Part shown: piece after piece, positions 37,445-47,637 of the stretch
Position numbering within the stretch: position 1 is the first letter of the stretch
Layout of the letters: each line of letters opens with the position of its first letter
Assembly (NCBI RefSeq): GCF_015097055.1
Contig: NZ_AP023366.1
Coordinates: 3,003,001-3,067,000 of the forward strand
Direction: 5' to 3'
DNA: 64,000 bases
From: Effusibacillus dendaii
GTDB lineage: Bacteria; Bacillota; Bacilli; Tumebacillales; Effusibacillaceae
The notes under the pieces: model-generated
Told to the model about the DNA's origin: nothing
Seen by the model: the letters and a program-made list of their open reading frames with translations, nothing else
Database searches by the model: none
Translations under genes and position numbers: made by a program

Positions 37445-38269
37445 ATGAAAAAGAAAACAATGGCGCGAGTAGTAGGTTTGGCAATCGTGGCGGGTATTGG
37501 TTTTGGTAACATCGCGAACGCAGAAGTAGTCAGCGAAAACTTTGGAATCTCGATCAATGGGCAAGCGTATGTCACTCCGGAAGGGGAGCAAAAGCCGTAT
37601 ATCAATCAGGACGGTCGGACAATGGTTCCGGTACGTTTCGTTAGTCAACAGTTGGGTGCTTATGTGAATTGGGATCAATACAGTCAAAAAGTAACGATCA
37701 CCGGGAACAAGACCATCCAGATCCAAGTCGGACAGTCGTTCATCAATGTGGATGGTCAACGTGTGCAGATGGATACCCAAGCGGAACTGACGAAAGATCG
37801 GGTATTTATTCCGGCGCGGTTTATCGGGGAAGCGTTAGGCGCACAAGTCAATTGGGACGGGCAGACGGTTTCCTTCCAAGTGCCGCAGACTCCCGCTAAT
37901 AGCTCTAACATGAAGCAGAATGAGGATGGTTCGTATAGTTTTGATAACGTCTATCAAGCAACTGTTCGTACCAACCAAAGTGAGAGAGAAAAAGAAAATA
38001 CGGTGAATTTGCTTTCTCAAATTAAATGGACAACATCGGGAAATACGGTCACCGTTTCGGTTCCCGCAACAGGTTCTGAAAATCTTCATTGGATTATGCA
38101 GGATTCTACGCCCCCTCAATGGGATGGTACGACTGCACACACCCGGACAACGGTTGGCGGTTGGGGACAAACTATTATCTTGTATGACATTACAACCGGG
38201 GCTCAATTAGCTAAATTATGGATTTTATACAAAAATGGCGAATGGGTTGTAAAGTATCCAAGTCTATAA
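37445..38269 (+). CDS. Exported protein with copper-amine-oxidase N-terminal-like domain
   Basis: A 274-residue secreted protein. The signal peptide (KKKTMARVVGLAIVAGIGFG) probably ends at ANA before EVV near residue 27. Residues about 35-150 form two alpha-beta units typical of the copper amine oxidase N-terminal domain: RTMVPVRFVSQQLGAYVNWD and RVFIPARFIGEALGAQVNWD. This domain is common on Bacilli surface proteins and does not imply amine oxidase activity. The C-terminal 120 residues are unassigned. It is followed after ten bases by a PKD protein and appears to start a three-gene surface operon. Confidence 0.85.
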   Translation: MKKKTMARVVGLAIVAGIGFGNIANAEVVSENFGISINGQAYVTPEGEQKPYINQDGRTMVPVRFVSQQLGAYVNWDQYSQKVTITGNKTIQIQVGQSFINVDGQRVQMDTQAELTKDRVFIPARFIGEALGAQVNWDGQTVSFQVPQTPANSSNMKQNEDGSYSFDNVYQATVRTNQSEREKENTVNLLSQIKWTTSGNTVTVSVPATGSENLHWIMQDSTPPQWDGTTAHTRTTVGGWGQTIILYDITTGAQLAKLWILYKNGEWVVKYPSL

Positions 38270-38279
38270 GAGGTGCAAT

Positions 38280-40592
38280 ATGAAGAAAAAACTAGCGACT
38301 GTTTTAGTAGCCTGTCTGATCGGGCAGGCTTTTCCCTCTTTCTCTATGGCGGCATTAATCCCGAACGGGGTTGCAAATCCTTACGATGGTTCTGATGTAG
38401 GATCAATGCCGGGCGAGATCCAGTTAAAAGGCACCTATCCACCCGGTTCCACGGTTTCTTTTAGTGATACGGATGGTAACGGGTATGAAGGTGGCTTATC
38501 TCAATCTTGGTACAATCCTGGAGGATTTCCAGTAAATTACGGAAAAGGTCAAGCGAATATTACGTTTCCTGACGGCTCCACCGGAACCGGTCAGGTTCTG
38601 GAATACCAAAGAACTGATTTACAGAAAAACAACGGGTATTTGTTAGTGGCGGACAAGGATATTCCGGATTGGGTATCCGCCATGCAAGGCAATCTTGACT
38701 ATGTGAACAGTAAGTTAAACCACAGTACAATGGAAGCGCCGTCAGGAATTCAGTGGTCTGTCGCCCCCCTCCCGGACGTGATTAACTTCTCCGGAGGGAT
38801 CATTGAATTCGGCGGCGGAGGGACACAAGACACCCGGTTTATCGTTAATTCAGACGGGACAACCGCCCATGCGGAATACAAAGTGATTCCCACACCGTCG
38901 CCTACGGCAGAAATGTCTATTGCTCAACCGCAAGCAAGTTACACAGTCGGGGATAAAATTAATCTCAATCTGGTTTCACACGTTTCTGCCGCGAACACTA
39001 ACTATCATTATGTGGCGGTTCATCTTACAGGCAACGGCTATGATCAATATCTGCCCGTAACCGGGAATGATGGGAAAAGCTATGCAGCCGCTACAGGAAC
39101 CACTTATGACAAGGCTGTAGCCGTTGCAGGGGGAAACCTAACAAATACAAACACAACACAAACTTACACGGATACCGGGATTCTTGATACGGCAGCTTTG
39201 GCACTTCCAAACGGGACATATAAAGTCGATTTTATTTTGTATGATGAAGTGGCGCGGCAGGCAACAACACAGACCATTAAGATTACGTTAGGACCGCCGC
39301 CTGCTGGACCCGCTATCTCTTTAAGTGCAAACCCAACTTCATTGGATGTAGGTGGATATTCGACTCTGACCACAAGCGCGTCCAATGTACCGAATGGCGA
39401 TAGCATTGTAATTAAGGATATCAGCCTGGCCAATACTTTAAGCGGTAGCAATCAAGTGTCCGCAGCATCAACAACCGCTGTAAGCCAAACAGCCCAAACG
39501 GTTCAGTATCAGGCATTTTTGATGAATTCACAAGGCAGGATCGATGCACAGTCCAACACGGTTTCTGTTACTTGGTCCGTACCCGCTCCGGTGAATCAAC
39601 CGCCTAAAGCCATTATTGACGCACCTGAAACGGTCATGGCAGGTGAAGATATTCCGGTCAGCGGCGCAAGGTCTTATGATCCGGATGGACGGATTGTGAA
39701 ATACCAATGGGATTACACAGTTAAGCCAAATGGTTCTATTACGGGGCAACAGGGAACAATCTGGTATCCGACACCAGGAACCTATCAAGTGGTTTTAACC
39801 GTCACGGACGATAAAGGGCTTACAAATGACACAAGGGCTACCATCCAAGTAGTCGAGCCAAAAGTGAAGGCTGTAATCGCGGTGTCAGGTACGCAGAAGG
39901 AAAATCGAAAGTTTACACTTGATGCAACGCAAAGTCAAAGCCCGACGCATTATCCGATTGATTGGAGTAAGACGCAATGGACAATCACCGCACAACCGGG
40001 AGGCATCTATGATGTAGGTTCAATGGCGGCTTCCATTCGAACCAAAGGATCATATACCGGCAATCAGACACTTGATATGTTGATCAAATTACAAGGGCCG
40101 TATAACGTGCATCTATATGTCCAAAATACTGCCGGTTACTCTGACGAAACGGATCTGGCCTTGCCGATCGATCCGGATTTGCCGCCTACACCATCATTTC
40201 AAGGCACTAAAGTAGTTTACAGGGATATAAAAGATCAAGACTACGGTGCAGATAAAATCTACGACACATCAATAAGTCCAGACGGAGACTATATTGCGAA
40301 TCGAGTTTGGAAAGTGCAGTATGATTCGAATAATGACGGTATTTTTTCCGATGAACCGGTTTTAGTGATTGATGAAAGTACATTGGTTCCCAATGTTGAA
40401 AAAACAATCACATTCAACGGCTTTACTTATCGTGTAACCAAAACATCGGATGCACAAGGACAGTTTCTATTGTTTAAGTTGAATCAGGTCGGTAAATATC
40501 ACTTTGAATTAGAGGTTACAGAAGGGTTCGGACAGCCAACCATGCCGGAGTTTATTTTACCAAGTGATTACAAAAAGGGGTCCACAGAATGA
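38280..40592 (+). CDS. Large exported protein with PKD domain
   Basis: A 770-residue secreted protein with a signal peptide (LATVLVACLIGQAFPSFSMA). Residues about 440-525 form a PKD domain (SGARSYDPDGRIVKYQWDY, TPGTYQVVLTVTDDKG). Other parts look like Ig-like beta domains, and there are many Thr/Ser/Asn and Pro. No LPXTG or SLH anchor is seen. Its stop overlaps the start of the RCC1 protein (ATGA), so the two are co-translated. PKD domains usually mediate protein or glycan contacts outside the cell. A role with the Tad pilus just upstream is inferred from position. Confidence 0.82.
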   Translation: MKKKLATVLVACLIGQAFPSFSMAALIPNGVANPYDGSDVGSMPGEIQLKGTYPPGSTVSFSDTDGNGYEGGLSQSWYNPGGFPVNYGKGQANITFPDGSTGTGQVLEYQRTDLQKNNGYLLVADKDIPDWVSAMQGNLDYVNSKLNHSTMEAPSGIQWSVAPLPDVINFSGGIIEFGGGGTQDTRFIVNSDGTTAHAEYKVIPTPSPTAEMSIAQPQASYTVGDKINLNLVSHVSAANTNYHYVAVHLTGNGYDQYLPVTGNDGKSYAAATGTTYDKAVAVAGGNLTNTNTTQTYTDTGILDTAALALPNGTYKVDFILYDEVARQATTQTIKITLGPPPAGPAISLSANPTSLDVGGYSTLTTSASNVPNGDSIVIKDISLANTLSGSNQVSAASTTAVSQTAQTVQYQAFLMNSQGRIDAQSNTVSVTWSVPAPVNQPPKAIIDAPETVMAGEDIPVSGARSYDPDGRIVKYQWDYTVKPNGSITGQQGTIWYPTPGTYQVVLTVTDDKGLTNDTRATIQVVEPKVKAVIAVSGTQKENRKFTLDATQSQSPTHYPIDWSKTQWTITAQPGGIYDVGSMAASIRTKGSYTGNQTLDMLIKLQGPYNVHLYVQNTAGYSDETDLALPIDPDLPPTPSFQGTKVVYRDIKDQDYGADKIYDTSISPDGDYIANRVWKVQYDSNNDGIFSDEPVLVIDESTLVPNVEKTITFNGFTYRVTKTSDAQGQFLLFKLNQVGKYHFELEVTEGFGQPTMPEFILPSDYKKGSTE

Positions 40593-43500
40593 TAGAGCGA
40601 TTGAGTAAAAAAATTCTATTAATTCTTTCGATCTTTATACTGATTGTCCATCCGTCCTTTGCATCCACAATGGCAGAGAGCGACAAGATTAACGAGTGGA
40701 AAAACCTGCCGCCTGTTGCGGATTTTCAGTTGCAAAGGGCAAAAAAGGTGGATTTACGGTTTAACATCGGAGTAACAGCACAAGGCAACGCTTCCACAAT
40801 CAATGCCAAGATTCAGTCTATCGTTAAACCGAAACTAGCGGCCAATAATATTGACGCGGATATCCAGGTGACTGATGGGGTAGGGGTTGATCACGGGACC
40901 ATTGCAGGCGGGGGGTGGGATAATTACATCCACATGGTCAATAACACCTTCTGGTCGATGGGAATCAACCAAAACGGTGAGTTGGGGGTCGGATCCCAAG
41001 ATGGTGCAGCGGTTCCGCATATGGCTCCCGAAAGAATGACGGTATTTGATAATGCTCAAATTGTTGATGTGAAATACTTTATTTCGGGAGGTATTGCACT
41101 TTTACGGGACGGAACCGTTTGGTATTGGGGTGCTCAATCTATGACCAATTACCCTAATTATTATCTGCCTGTTAAGGTCCCAATTTCCAATGTCAAACAA
41201 ATTGAATCAAGCACGGGTACCGTACTGATGCTGAAAACAGACGGAACGGTGTGGGGGATTGGATATACTCAATTTGGTGAAATCGGGCAAGGAACGAGTT
41301 ATTATCCACCAGGTGGGTTTACTTTAACTCCGCTTCAGACGAAAATTGATAATGTGGTAAAGCTTTTTCATGCAGGGTATGGTAACTGGTACAATATGTT
41401 CTTTGCAATTCGTTCGGACGGAACGGTGTGGGGGTGGGGTAACGGCAATCCTACACCCGCAAATACAGGTTTTTCAGCATCCGATGTAGTTGATTTTGCC
41501 GGGTATGCACAGGATGCTTACACATATTCGATCATGTTGCTTCGAAAAGATGGGACCATCTATCAATGGGGTCCGAGCAAGTCATGGACTGTTCCTGGTC
41601 TAACGAATGTGGTTTCCATAGGAAATGACGGGTCAAACAATTACGCTGTCAAATCCGATGGAACCGTTTGGACCTGGACCACAAGCTCTAATAGCTATTG
41701 GTCTACACCGGTTCAAGTGACTTCATTGACGAATGTTGAAAAGATCAACACTAATGGAAGTGGTACGTTTGCCATCAAAAAGGATGGTAGTGTCTGGGCA
41801 TTTGGTAATAATCAGTATGGGCAATTGGGAACAGGTGATACGGCGAGTGCGACAAACAGCAGCCCGAAACAAGTTCGCGGCGGAGCGACTGGATCCACCT
41901 ATCTGACCATGCCACAAATAACATATTCCAAAGATTTTAGTGCTTACATTTCCCCACTGACCTATCGTAGCGACTCGGTTCCTTTCGTTATTGATGTTAG
42001 TGATAATTACCGAAGCGAGTTGAATGATCCGTTTGTATCGTCAACAATCCAGCAGAAGTTAATCGGCAACCATGCGTATTTTGCAGGTCTGGGGACGGGA
42101 TCTAACCAAGCGCAGTTTTTGAACCTGATCACACAAAACAACCAAAAGGGTACTTATATTGCCAACAATACAATTGATAATGCCTTAAATCAGTTGGCCG
42201 ACTATATCATACAAGTCGCAAATACTGAGTATCCACCCGTTAGCCAGTATATCTTGCTTAATGAACAGGTGAGTTACGATCCGAAATATGGAGATCCGGA
42301 GCAAGACCCCAAATATGCAGAAAAGTGGATGTTTACCCACGATGAAACGTATTTTGAAAACAATCTGGGCAAAATACCTGATTCTGGCCAATGGCGGTCA
42401 ACTCCCATATCGCCCTTTACGAAAACGGGGCAATATGTCGTCAATTACAAGGTGCGCGACAATCCCAAAAACGATGATCGGTTTGACAATTACCGATTAT
42501 GGAGTTTGAATTCTCCGACACCTTTTATTCTTTATGTACACCGCCGGCCGATTGCCGACTTCGGCGTGTCCTTTATAAGCCGAAATCAGGACTTGTCCTA
42601 CAACGTCTGGATGAACGATCAGTCTTACGACCCAGATCACACGTCAAGAACCGATAAAGGGATTACCCAATGGAAGTGGAGTTGGAAATTATCTAGTGCT
42701 GTAGGTTGGAATACCGGGGTTCCTACCGTTTTACAACCGAACGAAAAGTATTTAATCCAGCTTCAGGTCAAGGATTTAGAAGGCGCGTGGAGTTACCCAA
42801 CCATAAAAGAGATTGACACAACCAACCCGAACCTGTCACCGACAATGATTATCACACAGCCAAACGGAACGGTGAGCAACCCAACCGTTTACAGTTCGGA
42901 TCCATTGGTTACATGGACGTACACAGACCCGGAAAATGATCCGGAACAAGCATGGAGATTGTTCGGCTACTATACGGATACGAACACGATGGCCTTTTCG
43001 ATGCAACAGACAGGAAACGCCGTGTCGTATCAAATTCCAGCCGGTACGATACCAAAAGACCGGGAAGTCAAACTGTACGGACAAGTGTACTCCAAGGGTT
43101 CCTGGTCACCGTTTAGTAATGTCGTGTATTTTAAAATTCATAAGAACCACCCCCCAATCGTAACTATTAGTGAGTCACCCAACCCATCCTACGATGGAGA
43201 TAACGTAAATGTTACGGTAACACTCACCGACCCTGACGGAGACCCGACAAACCTGGTGGTGCAAATGCAAAGGGAAGGGGGGACTTGGACGACCGTCTGG
43301 ACGAAAAATACAGTCCCTTCCGGTCAATCCCAAACATTCACTATTCCAAATCTGTCGCAAGGAACGTATACCTTGCAAGCAACGGCAACCGACCCGGATG
43401 GAGAGACCGGCCGTGCCACAGCTTCTTTTGTCGTGAAGCCTTTAACGATAGGAGGTAGAGTACATCCACCTGTCGCCCGATCCGGACAAGCGATTCAATT

Positions 43501-43804
43501 AACTGCCACAACAGCAGGAAAGGCACAGTCAGTTTCCGCGAAAATCGATTGGAACCAGGATGGCCGTTTCGATGGCGAGAGTGAAACAGTTGCCCTCACG
43601 CCTCTCTCAGACACCTCACTCGATGAAAATGTTTGGGAGGCGACGGTCATCATTCCGCTGCCGACAGAAGATGGAGACTATCCCGTTCAGTTTGCCGCAA
43701 CGAAACAAACGAATGTAGGTTTTCTCAAAACCGCTTCCGATTATCAGTCTGTCAGGGTGCAGGGTTCTATTTTCAATGATTTTGTAATTGAGCATTACCA
43801 TTAA
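40589..43804 (+). CDS. Very large exported protein: RCC1-type repeats plus Ig-like domains
   Basis: A 1071-residue secreted protein with an N-terminal signal (ILLILSIFILIVHPSFAST). From about 110 to 430 it has RCC1-like beta-propeller repeats marked by DGTVWxWG: RDGTVWYWG, KTDGTVWGIGY, RSDGTVWGWGN, RKDGTIYQWG, KSDGTVWTW, KKDGSVWAFGNNQYGQLGTGD. Next comes an unassigned region, then PKD or fibronectin-like segments (PTVYSSDPLVTWTYTDPEND, VTVTLTDPDGDP) to the end. No cell-wall anchor is seen. Together with the PKD and amine-oxidase-N proteins it could form a surface or pilus-tip complex; this is inference. Confidence 0.85.
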   Translation: MIERLSKKILLILSIFILIVHPSFASTMAESDKINEWKNLPPVADFQLQRAKKVDLRFNIGVTAQGNASTINAKIQSIVKPKLAANNIDADIQVTDGVGVDHGTIAGGGWDNYIHMVNNTFWSMGINQNGELGVGSQDGAAVPHMAPERMTVFDNAQIVDVKYFISGGIALLRDGTVWYWGAQSMTNYPNYYLPVKVPISNVKQIESSTGTVLMLKTDGTVWGIGYTQFGEIGQGTSYYPPGGFTLTPLQTKIDNVVKLFHAGYGNWYNMFFAIRSDGTVWGWGNGNPTPANTGFSASDVVDFAGYAQDAYTYSIMLLRKDGTIYQWGPSKSWTVPGLTNVVSIGNDGSNNYAVKSDGTVWTWTTSSNSYWSTPVQVTSLTNVEKINTNGSGTFAIKKDGSVWAFGNNQYGQLGTGDTASATNSSPKQVRGGATGSTYLTMPQITYSKDFSAYISPLTYRSDSVPFVIDVSDNYRSELNDPFVSSTIQQKLIGNHAYFAGLGTGSNQAQFLNLITQNNQKGTYIANNTIDNALNQLADYIIQVANTEYPPVSQYILLNEQVSYDPKYGDPEQDPKYAEKWMFTHDETYFENNLGKIPDSGQWRSTPISPFTKTGQYVVNYKVRDNPKNDDRFDNYRLWSLNSPTPFILYVHRRPIADFGVSFISRNQDLSYNVWMNDQSYDPDHTSRTDKGITQWKWSWKLSSAVGWNTGVPTVLQPNEKYLIQLQVKDLEGAWSYPTIKEIDTTNPNLSPTMIITQPNGTVSNPTVYSSDPLVTWTYTDPENDPEQAWRLFGYYTDTNTMAFSMQQTGNAVSYQIPAGTIPKDREVKLYGQVYSKGSWSPFSNVVYFKIHKNHPPIVTISESPNPSYDGDNVNVTVTLTDPDGDPTNLVVQMQREGGTWTTVWTKNTVPSGQSQTFTIPNLSQGTYTLQATATDPDGETGRATASFVVKPLTIGGRVHPPVARSGQAIQLTATTAGKAQSVSAKIDWNQDGRFDGESETVALTPLSDTSLDENVWEATVIIPLPTEDGDYPVQFAATKQTNVGFLKTASDYQSVRVQGSIFNDFVIEHYH

Positions 43805-43907
43805 ATTGACTGCAAGAAATTGACCGCAAGCGCCAGGACTATTAAAATACAAATAGACTGATAACTGTTTTCCGTTTTCAGAAATTTATAAAAAAGAAGG
43901 GCCGAAC

Positions 43908-45656
43908 ATGAATTTTCAACCGACCGGGAGATTTGCAGGGTATTCGATTCATCATTTGCGTAACGACTTTCTTTCGGGGGTGATGGTAGCAGTTGTGGCA
44001 TTGCCGCTCGGAATGGGATTTGCGATAGCTTCCGGTGTGCGGCCTGAATATGGACTGTATACGACCATTATTGCCGGTATTCTGATTTCCCTTTTTGGCG
44101 GGTCCAAATATCAGATTGGCGGTCCGACGGGTGCTTTTATTCCCATTCTGTTTGCGATTGTGCTCGCGCACGGCTACGAGGATCTGTTACTGGCTTGTAT
44201 GATGGCCGGTTTGATTCTGATTTTGATGGGCTTTTTGAAACTGGGAGCGCTCATTCAGTATTTTCCGCGCCCGGTAACGATCGGTTTTACCTCAGGTATT
44301 GCTGTCATCATATTCAGTGGTCAAATCACAAATTTTCTGGGGTTGAGAAATGTCACTTCCCATCAGGAATTTTCAGCCAATATGCGGGAAATCGTCAGTC
44401 ACCTGGGGACAGCCAATTGGTATAGTATCCTGACTGCCTTAATTTGTCTGTTTAGCATTTTGCTGATCCGAAAGGTTACTCCGAAGATTCCCAACATGCT
44501 GGTAGGTTTGGTGATTTCGACCTTGATTTCTGTCTGGTTCTATCCCGGACAGGTGGCGACCATCGGTTCCGCTTTCGGATCGATTCCAAATACGTTGCCG
44601 AATTTCCATTTTCCCGATTTCTCCTGGCAGCATATTGAGCAACTGTTGCCGTCCGCTTTTGTGATTGCAATGCTTGGCGGTATCGAATCGCTGTTATCTG
44701 CGGTTGTGGCTGATCAGATGACGGGTACCCGTCACAACAGCAACCGTGAATTGATTGGGCAGGGAATCGCCAATTTGGTCACGCCGTTTTTTGGCGGAAT
44801 CCCGGCAACGGGGGCGATTGCGCGAACGGCTGTCAACATTCGAACAGGTGCGGCTTCTCCCTTGTCCGGTGTGATACATAGCATCGTGGTGTTGCTGGTA
44901 CTGCTTTTGTTTGCTCCTTATGCTGCGTTGTTACCGCTATCCGGAATGGCTTCCGTATTGATGATGGTCGCCTGGAATATGAGTGAACGGAAAGAATTTC
45001 TTCACTTGTTGAAAACCCGTTCCAGCGATGCCGTCGTATTGATGGTGACGTTCCTGTTTACTGTGTTTTTCAATTTGACGGTGGCTGTCGGGTTCGGACT
45101 GTTGTTGGCTATTGTTTTATTTGCCAAACGGATGTCGGATGTAGCGGAAGTTGCCAAAGCGCTGCCCGATCCGGAAAACAATCGGGGAAAAATCGGTTCG
45201 CACATGGTATCGGAGGAACACGACTGTCCGCAAATCACCATTTATAACGTGGAGGGTCCTCTTTTCTTTGGGGTTGGCCGATTTTTTGAAAATCAGGTCA
45301 TGCATGGAATGGCGAGGTTCCCAAAGGTGATTTTATTGCGCCTGGAAAAAGTGCCATTTCTTGATACGACAGGTGAATCGTATTTGGCTAAAATGGTGCA
45401 GCGAGCTAAGGAACAGGGGGTATTGCTGCTGTTGACAGAAGTGGCGGAACAGCCGACAAATCTTTTGAAAAAAACGGGATTATATGAAAAAATTGGCGGC
45501 GACCGGATTTTTGCGCATACCGGCGAAGCGCTTGACTATGCCGTGTCGCAGTTGGATTCGGCTAAATGTAAAGGTTGTCAGCATTATGCGTTTCGCGAAT
45601 GTCATCAGTTGTCTAAACCGCAGCAGGGAACAGTTCTGGTTACGTCTCAAGTTTAA
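43908..45656 (+). CDS. SulP-family anion transporter with STAS domain
   Basis: A 582-residue membrane transporter of the SLC26/SulP family, probably for sulfate, bicarbonate or another anion. It has about 12 to 14 helices starting near residue 25 (VAVVALPLGMGFAIASG), the family segment YGLYTTIIAGI, and a C-terminal STAS domain (about 430-550; VILLRLEKVPFLDTTGE). It is preceded by AAGAAGGG and followed closely by a quinone reductase gene. Substrate is uncertain. cysJI lie about 16 kb away, so sulfate is possible but unproven. Confidence 0.92.
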   Translation: MNFQPTGRFAGYSIHHLRNDFLSGVMVAVVALPLGMGFAIASGVRPEYGLYTTIIAGILISLFGGSKYQIGGPTGAFIPILFAIVLAHGYEDLLLACMMAGLILILMGFLKLGALIQYFPRPVTIGFTSGIAVIIFSGQITNFLGLRNVTSHQEFSANMREIVSHLGTANWYSILTALICLFSILLIRKVTPKIPNMLVGLVISTLISVWFYPGQVATIGSAFGSIPNTLPNFHFPDFSWQHIEQLLPSAFVIAMLGGIESLLSAVVADQMTGTRHNSNRELIGQGIANLVTPFFGGIPATGAIARTAVNIRTGAASPLSGVIHSIVVLLVLLLFAPYAALLPLSGMASVLMMVAWNMSERKEFLHLLKTRSSDAVVLMVTFLFTVFFNLTVAVGFGLLLAIVLFAKRMSDVAEVAKALPDPENNRGKIGSHMVSEEHDCPQITIYNVEGPLFFGVGRFFENQVMHGMARFPKVILLRLEKVPFLDTTGESYLAKMVQRAKEQGVLLLLTEVAEQPTNLLKKTGLYEKIGGDRIFAHTGEALDYAVSQLDSAKCKGCQHYAFRECHQLSKPQQGTVLVTSQV

Positions 45657-45674
45657 CAAAAGGGGGATGGTGGA

Positions 45675-46655
45675 ATGAAAGCATGGGTTGTGAAACAGTT
45701 GGGGGAACCACGAGATGTGTTGACCATGGAAGAACTGCCCGATCCGTCTGTTGGAGCGGGTCAGGTCTTGATTGAAGTGAAAGGGGCAGCGTCCAACTTT
45801 TTTGATATCCTGCTGTGCCAAGGCATCTACCAGGAAAAACCGCCGCTTCCGTTCACGCCGGGCGCAGAAATTTCCGGAACGATAGTCGCGGTGGGCGAAG
45901 GCGTGTCGTTGCAAGTGGGCCAGCGGGTTCTGGCGACTCCTCAACTGCCGAATGGCGGATATGCGGAAAAAGTGGCCGTGCCAGCCGATTCGGTCTATCC
46001 GATTCCTGATTCGATGACCTGGAGCGATGCGGCCTCTATGTTTATCACCTACCAAACCGCCTATTATGCATTGCATCATTGTGCCCGCATGCGGCCGGGT
46101 GAAGTGCTTCTCGTTCATGCCGGAGCAGGCGGCGTCGGTTCTGCCGCTATTCAGTTGGGCGTAGCGGCAGGCGCGCGCGTGATTGCTACGGCGGGCGGGG
46201 CGGCTAAGGCGCAAATTTGCCGTGATCTGGGAGCGGAAGTGGTAATCGATTACCTGTCGGAAGATTTTGTGGAGGCTGTCAAGAAAGCCACAAATGGCCG
46301 CGGCGCTGACGTAATTTTTGATCCGGTAGGCGGTGACACGTTTGACAAATCCCGTAAATGTATCGCGTTTGCAGGGCGGATTCTGGTAATCGGGTTTGCT
46401 GGCGGACGGATTGCCGATGCGCCGACCAACCATGTATTGGTCAAAAACTACTCGATTGTGGGTGTGCATTGGGGATTGTTCCGCCGTTTGATGCCGGAAG
46501 GAGTACGTGAAATCCATCGTCAGTTGATTGAGATGTACGAGAAAGGTCAGATCAAACCGCTCATCTACAAGGAGTTTTCGTTTGACCAACTGGTGGAAGC
46601 ATTGGAAATGCTGGCCACTCGCAACACCTGGGGAAAAGTCATTATTCAACCGTAG
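45675..46655 (+). CDS. NADPH:quinone oxidoreductase-like MDR protein
   Basis: A 326-residue zinc-independent medium-chain dehydrogenase. The nucleotide-binding motif VHAGAGGVGSAAIQLG is near residue 150, and NGRGADVIFDPVGGDTFD is typical of quinone oxidoreductase-like members. The structural and catalytic zinc cysteines of alcohol dehydrogenases are absent. AGGGGGATGG precedes the ATG. It follows the SulP gene by 18 bases and ends at a clear terminator. The physiological substrate is unknown. Confidence 0.92.
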   Translation: MKAWVVKQLGEPRDVLTMEELPDPSVGAGQVLIEVKGAASNFFDILLCQGIYQEKPPLPFTPGAEISGTIVAVGEGVSLQVGQRVLATPQLPNGGYAEKVAVPADSVYPIPDSMTWSDAASMFITYQTAYYALHHCARMRPGEVLLVHAGAGGVGSAAIQLGVAAGARVIATAGGAAKAQICRDLGAEVVIDYLSEDFVEAVKKATNGRGADVIFDPVGGDTFDKSRKCIAFAGRILVIGFAGGRIADAPTNHVLVKNYSIVGVHWGLFRRLMPEGVREIHRQLIEMYEKGQIKPLIYKEFSFDQLVEALEMLATRNTWGKVIIQP

Positions 46656-46744
46656 CAAACAGTTTCTTGTTGGCGAAACCGTTGAAAACCCTATCGTATT
46701 TGCAAGGAAAATCAGAAGAGTTATCGCATTTTTGACAGACAGCA

Positions 46745-46769
46745 GCAGGCTTGAAAGCCTGCTTTTTTT
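46745..46769 (+). terminator. Intrinsic terminator after the quinone reductase
   Basis: GCAGGCT (46745-46751) pairs with AGCCTGC (46756-46762), followed by seven T. Confidence 0.9.
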
Positions 46770-46797
46770 GTTCCTCCTTATCGTGAGCCCTTTTGCC

Positions 46798-47330
46798 CTA
46801 TTGTAACAAAATTCTTATTACGTAATGGCTCCGTCTATTATATCCATGAGTGTTGCGGTTATTTGTTTTTCCGTTAAATTTCTCCGGTTTTTTAAATCGG
46901 TTCATTGCCTGTCTGGGTGTCCAAAGAGGCCTTAGAAGCCCTTCCCATTTCCTAAAAACGGCTGCCGTCGGTCTTGCATACTGCTCGCCGTTGATCGAAG
47001 AGCCGCCCCCAGGAATCGGCCTGTTGTCCATTCAAAAGTTAGTTCATCAAGTCCTTCCTGAGGCACTCCCTCCCCTTGCCAAAAGTACTTTGCAAAAAAT
47101 CTTTCTTCCAGCTCGGGGGCAAATGTAGAACCCCGAATTGGCTTATCTCGATCATTATTTTCTCCCGCTTCCAATACAAGAACGGAAGTTTTCTTATCAT
47201 CAGCAAGTGTCTTTGCAATGACAGTACCGGCGGGACCGGTGCCTATTACGACATAGTCAAAAACTAGTTTTCTATTATTTCTTTGTAATTTACTCAATCG
47301 GGATCCTCTTCCCTTACCTTCTGCGAACAC
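46798..47330 (-). pseudogene. N-terminal remnant of a GMC-family oxidoreductase
   Basis: The minus strand encodes the FAD-binding start of a GMC oxidoreductase: DYVVIGTGPAGTVIAKTL, then VLVLEAGENND. It reads on to TTGRFLG, where a missing G in a G run shifts the frame. The next frame continues GGGSSINGEQYARPTAAVF and KFNGKTNNRNTHG. The rest of the protein, about 350 residues, is absent. It is a truncated and shifted relic next to the DUF1259 fragment, on the same strand. Confidence 0.75.
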
Positions 47331-47622
47331 GGGGATTTACGGGTCCCGTAGTAAGAGTCGCCAATGCGCGTGCTGCTTTCCGAGCGAACGACAATGGCCT
47401 ATCAATAGATTCGAAATGGATGAACATCAGACGTGGACTGTCAAACAGCCAGTGGTCGTGAAAAGCAGTTACCTTGATTCCGTTTCGCCGCAGTACAGAG
47501 ATAAAGCGATTCACCTCACTTTGGAGTATAACGAAAATTCGCCGTTGCTGCTCGGACGCATGTGAAAACACACCTATTTCGTATCGGCAAAAAAAACGTT
47601 CATCGTCGTCAAAATTTTCCAA
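47314..47622 (-). pseudogene. C-terminal fragment of a DUF1259-type protein
   Basis: The 102 codons include VNRFISVLRRNGIKVTAFHD and WLFDSPRLMFIHFESID, which match the C-terminal part of DUF1259 proteins (usually ...NGI-x-VTA-x-HNHWL...). The N-terminal portion of the family is missing. It lies just upstream of the GMC relic on the same strand. The family annotation is from memory and the function unknown. Confidence 0.55.
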
Positions 47623-47637
47623 TCATCAACGGCGAAG

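Noticed and set aside
45480-46658. Long minus-strand frame (392 codons) opposite the quinone reductase gene
   Set aside because: It is the mirror of a well-supported MDR gene and has no motif or ribosome site of its own.
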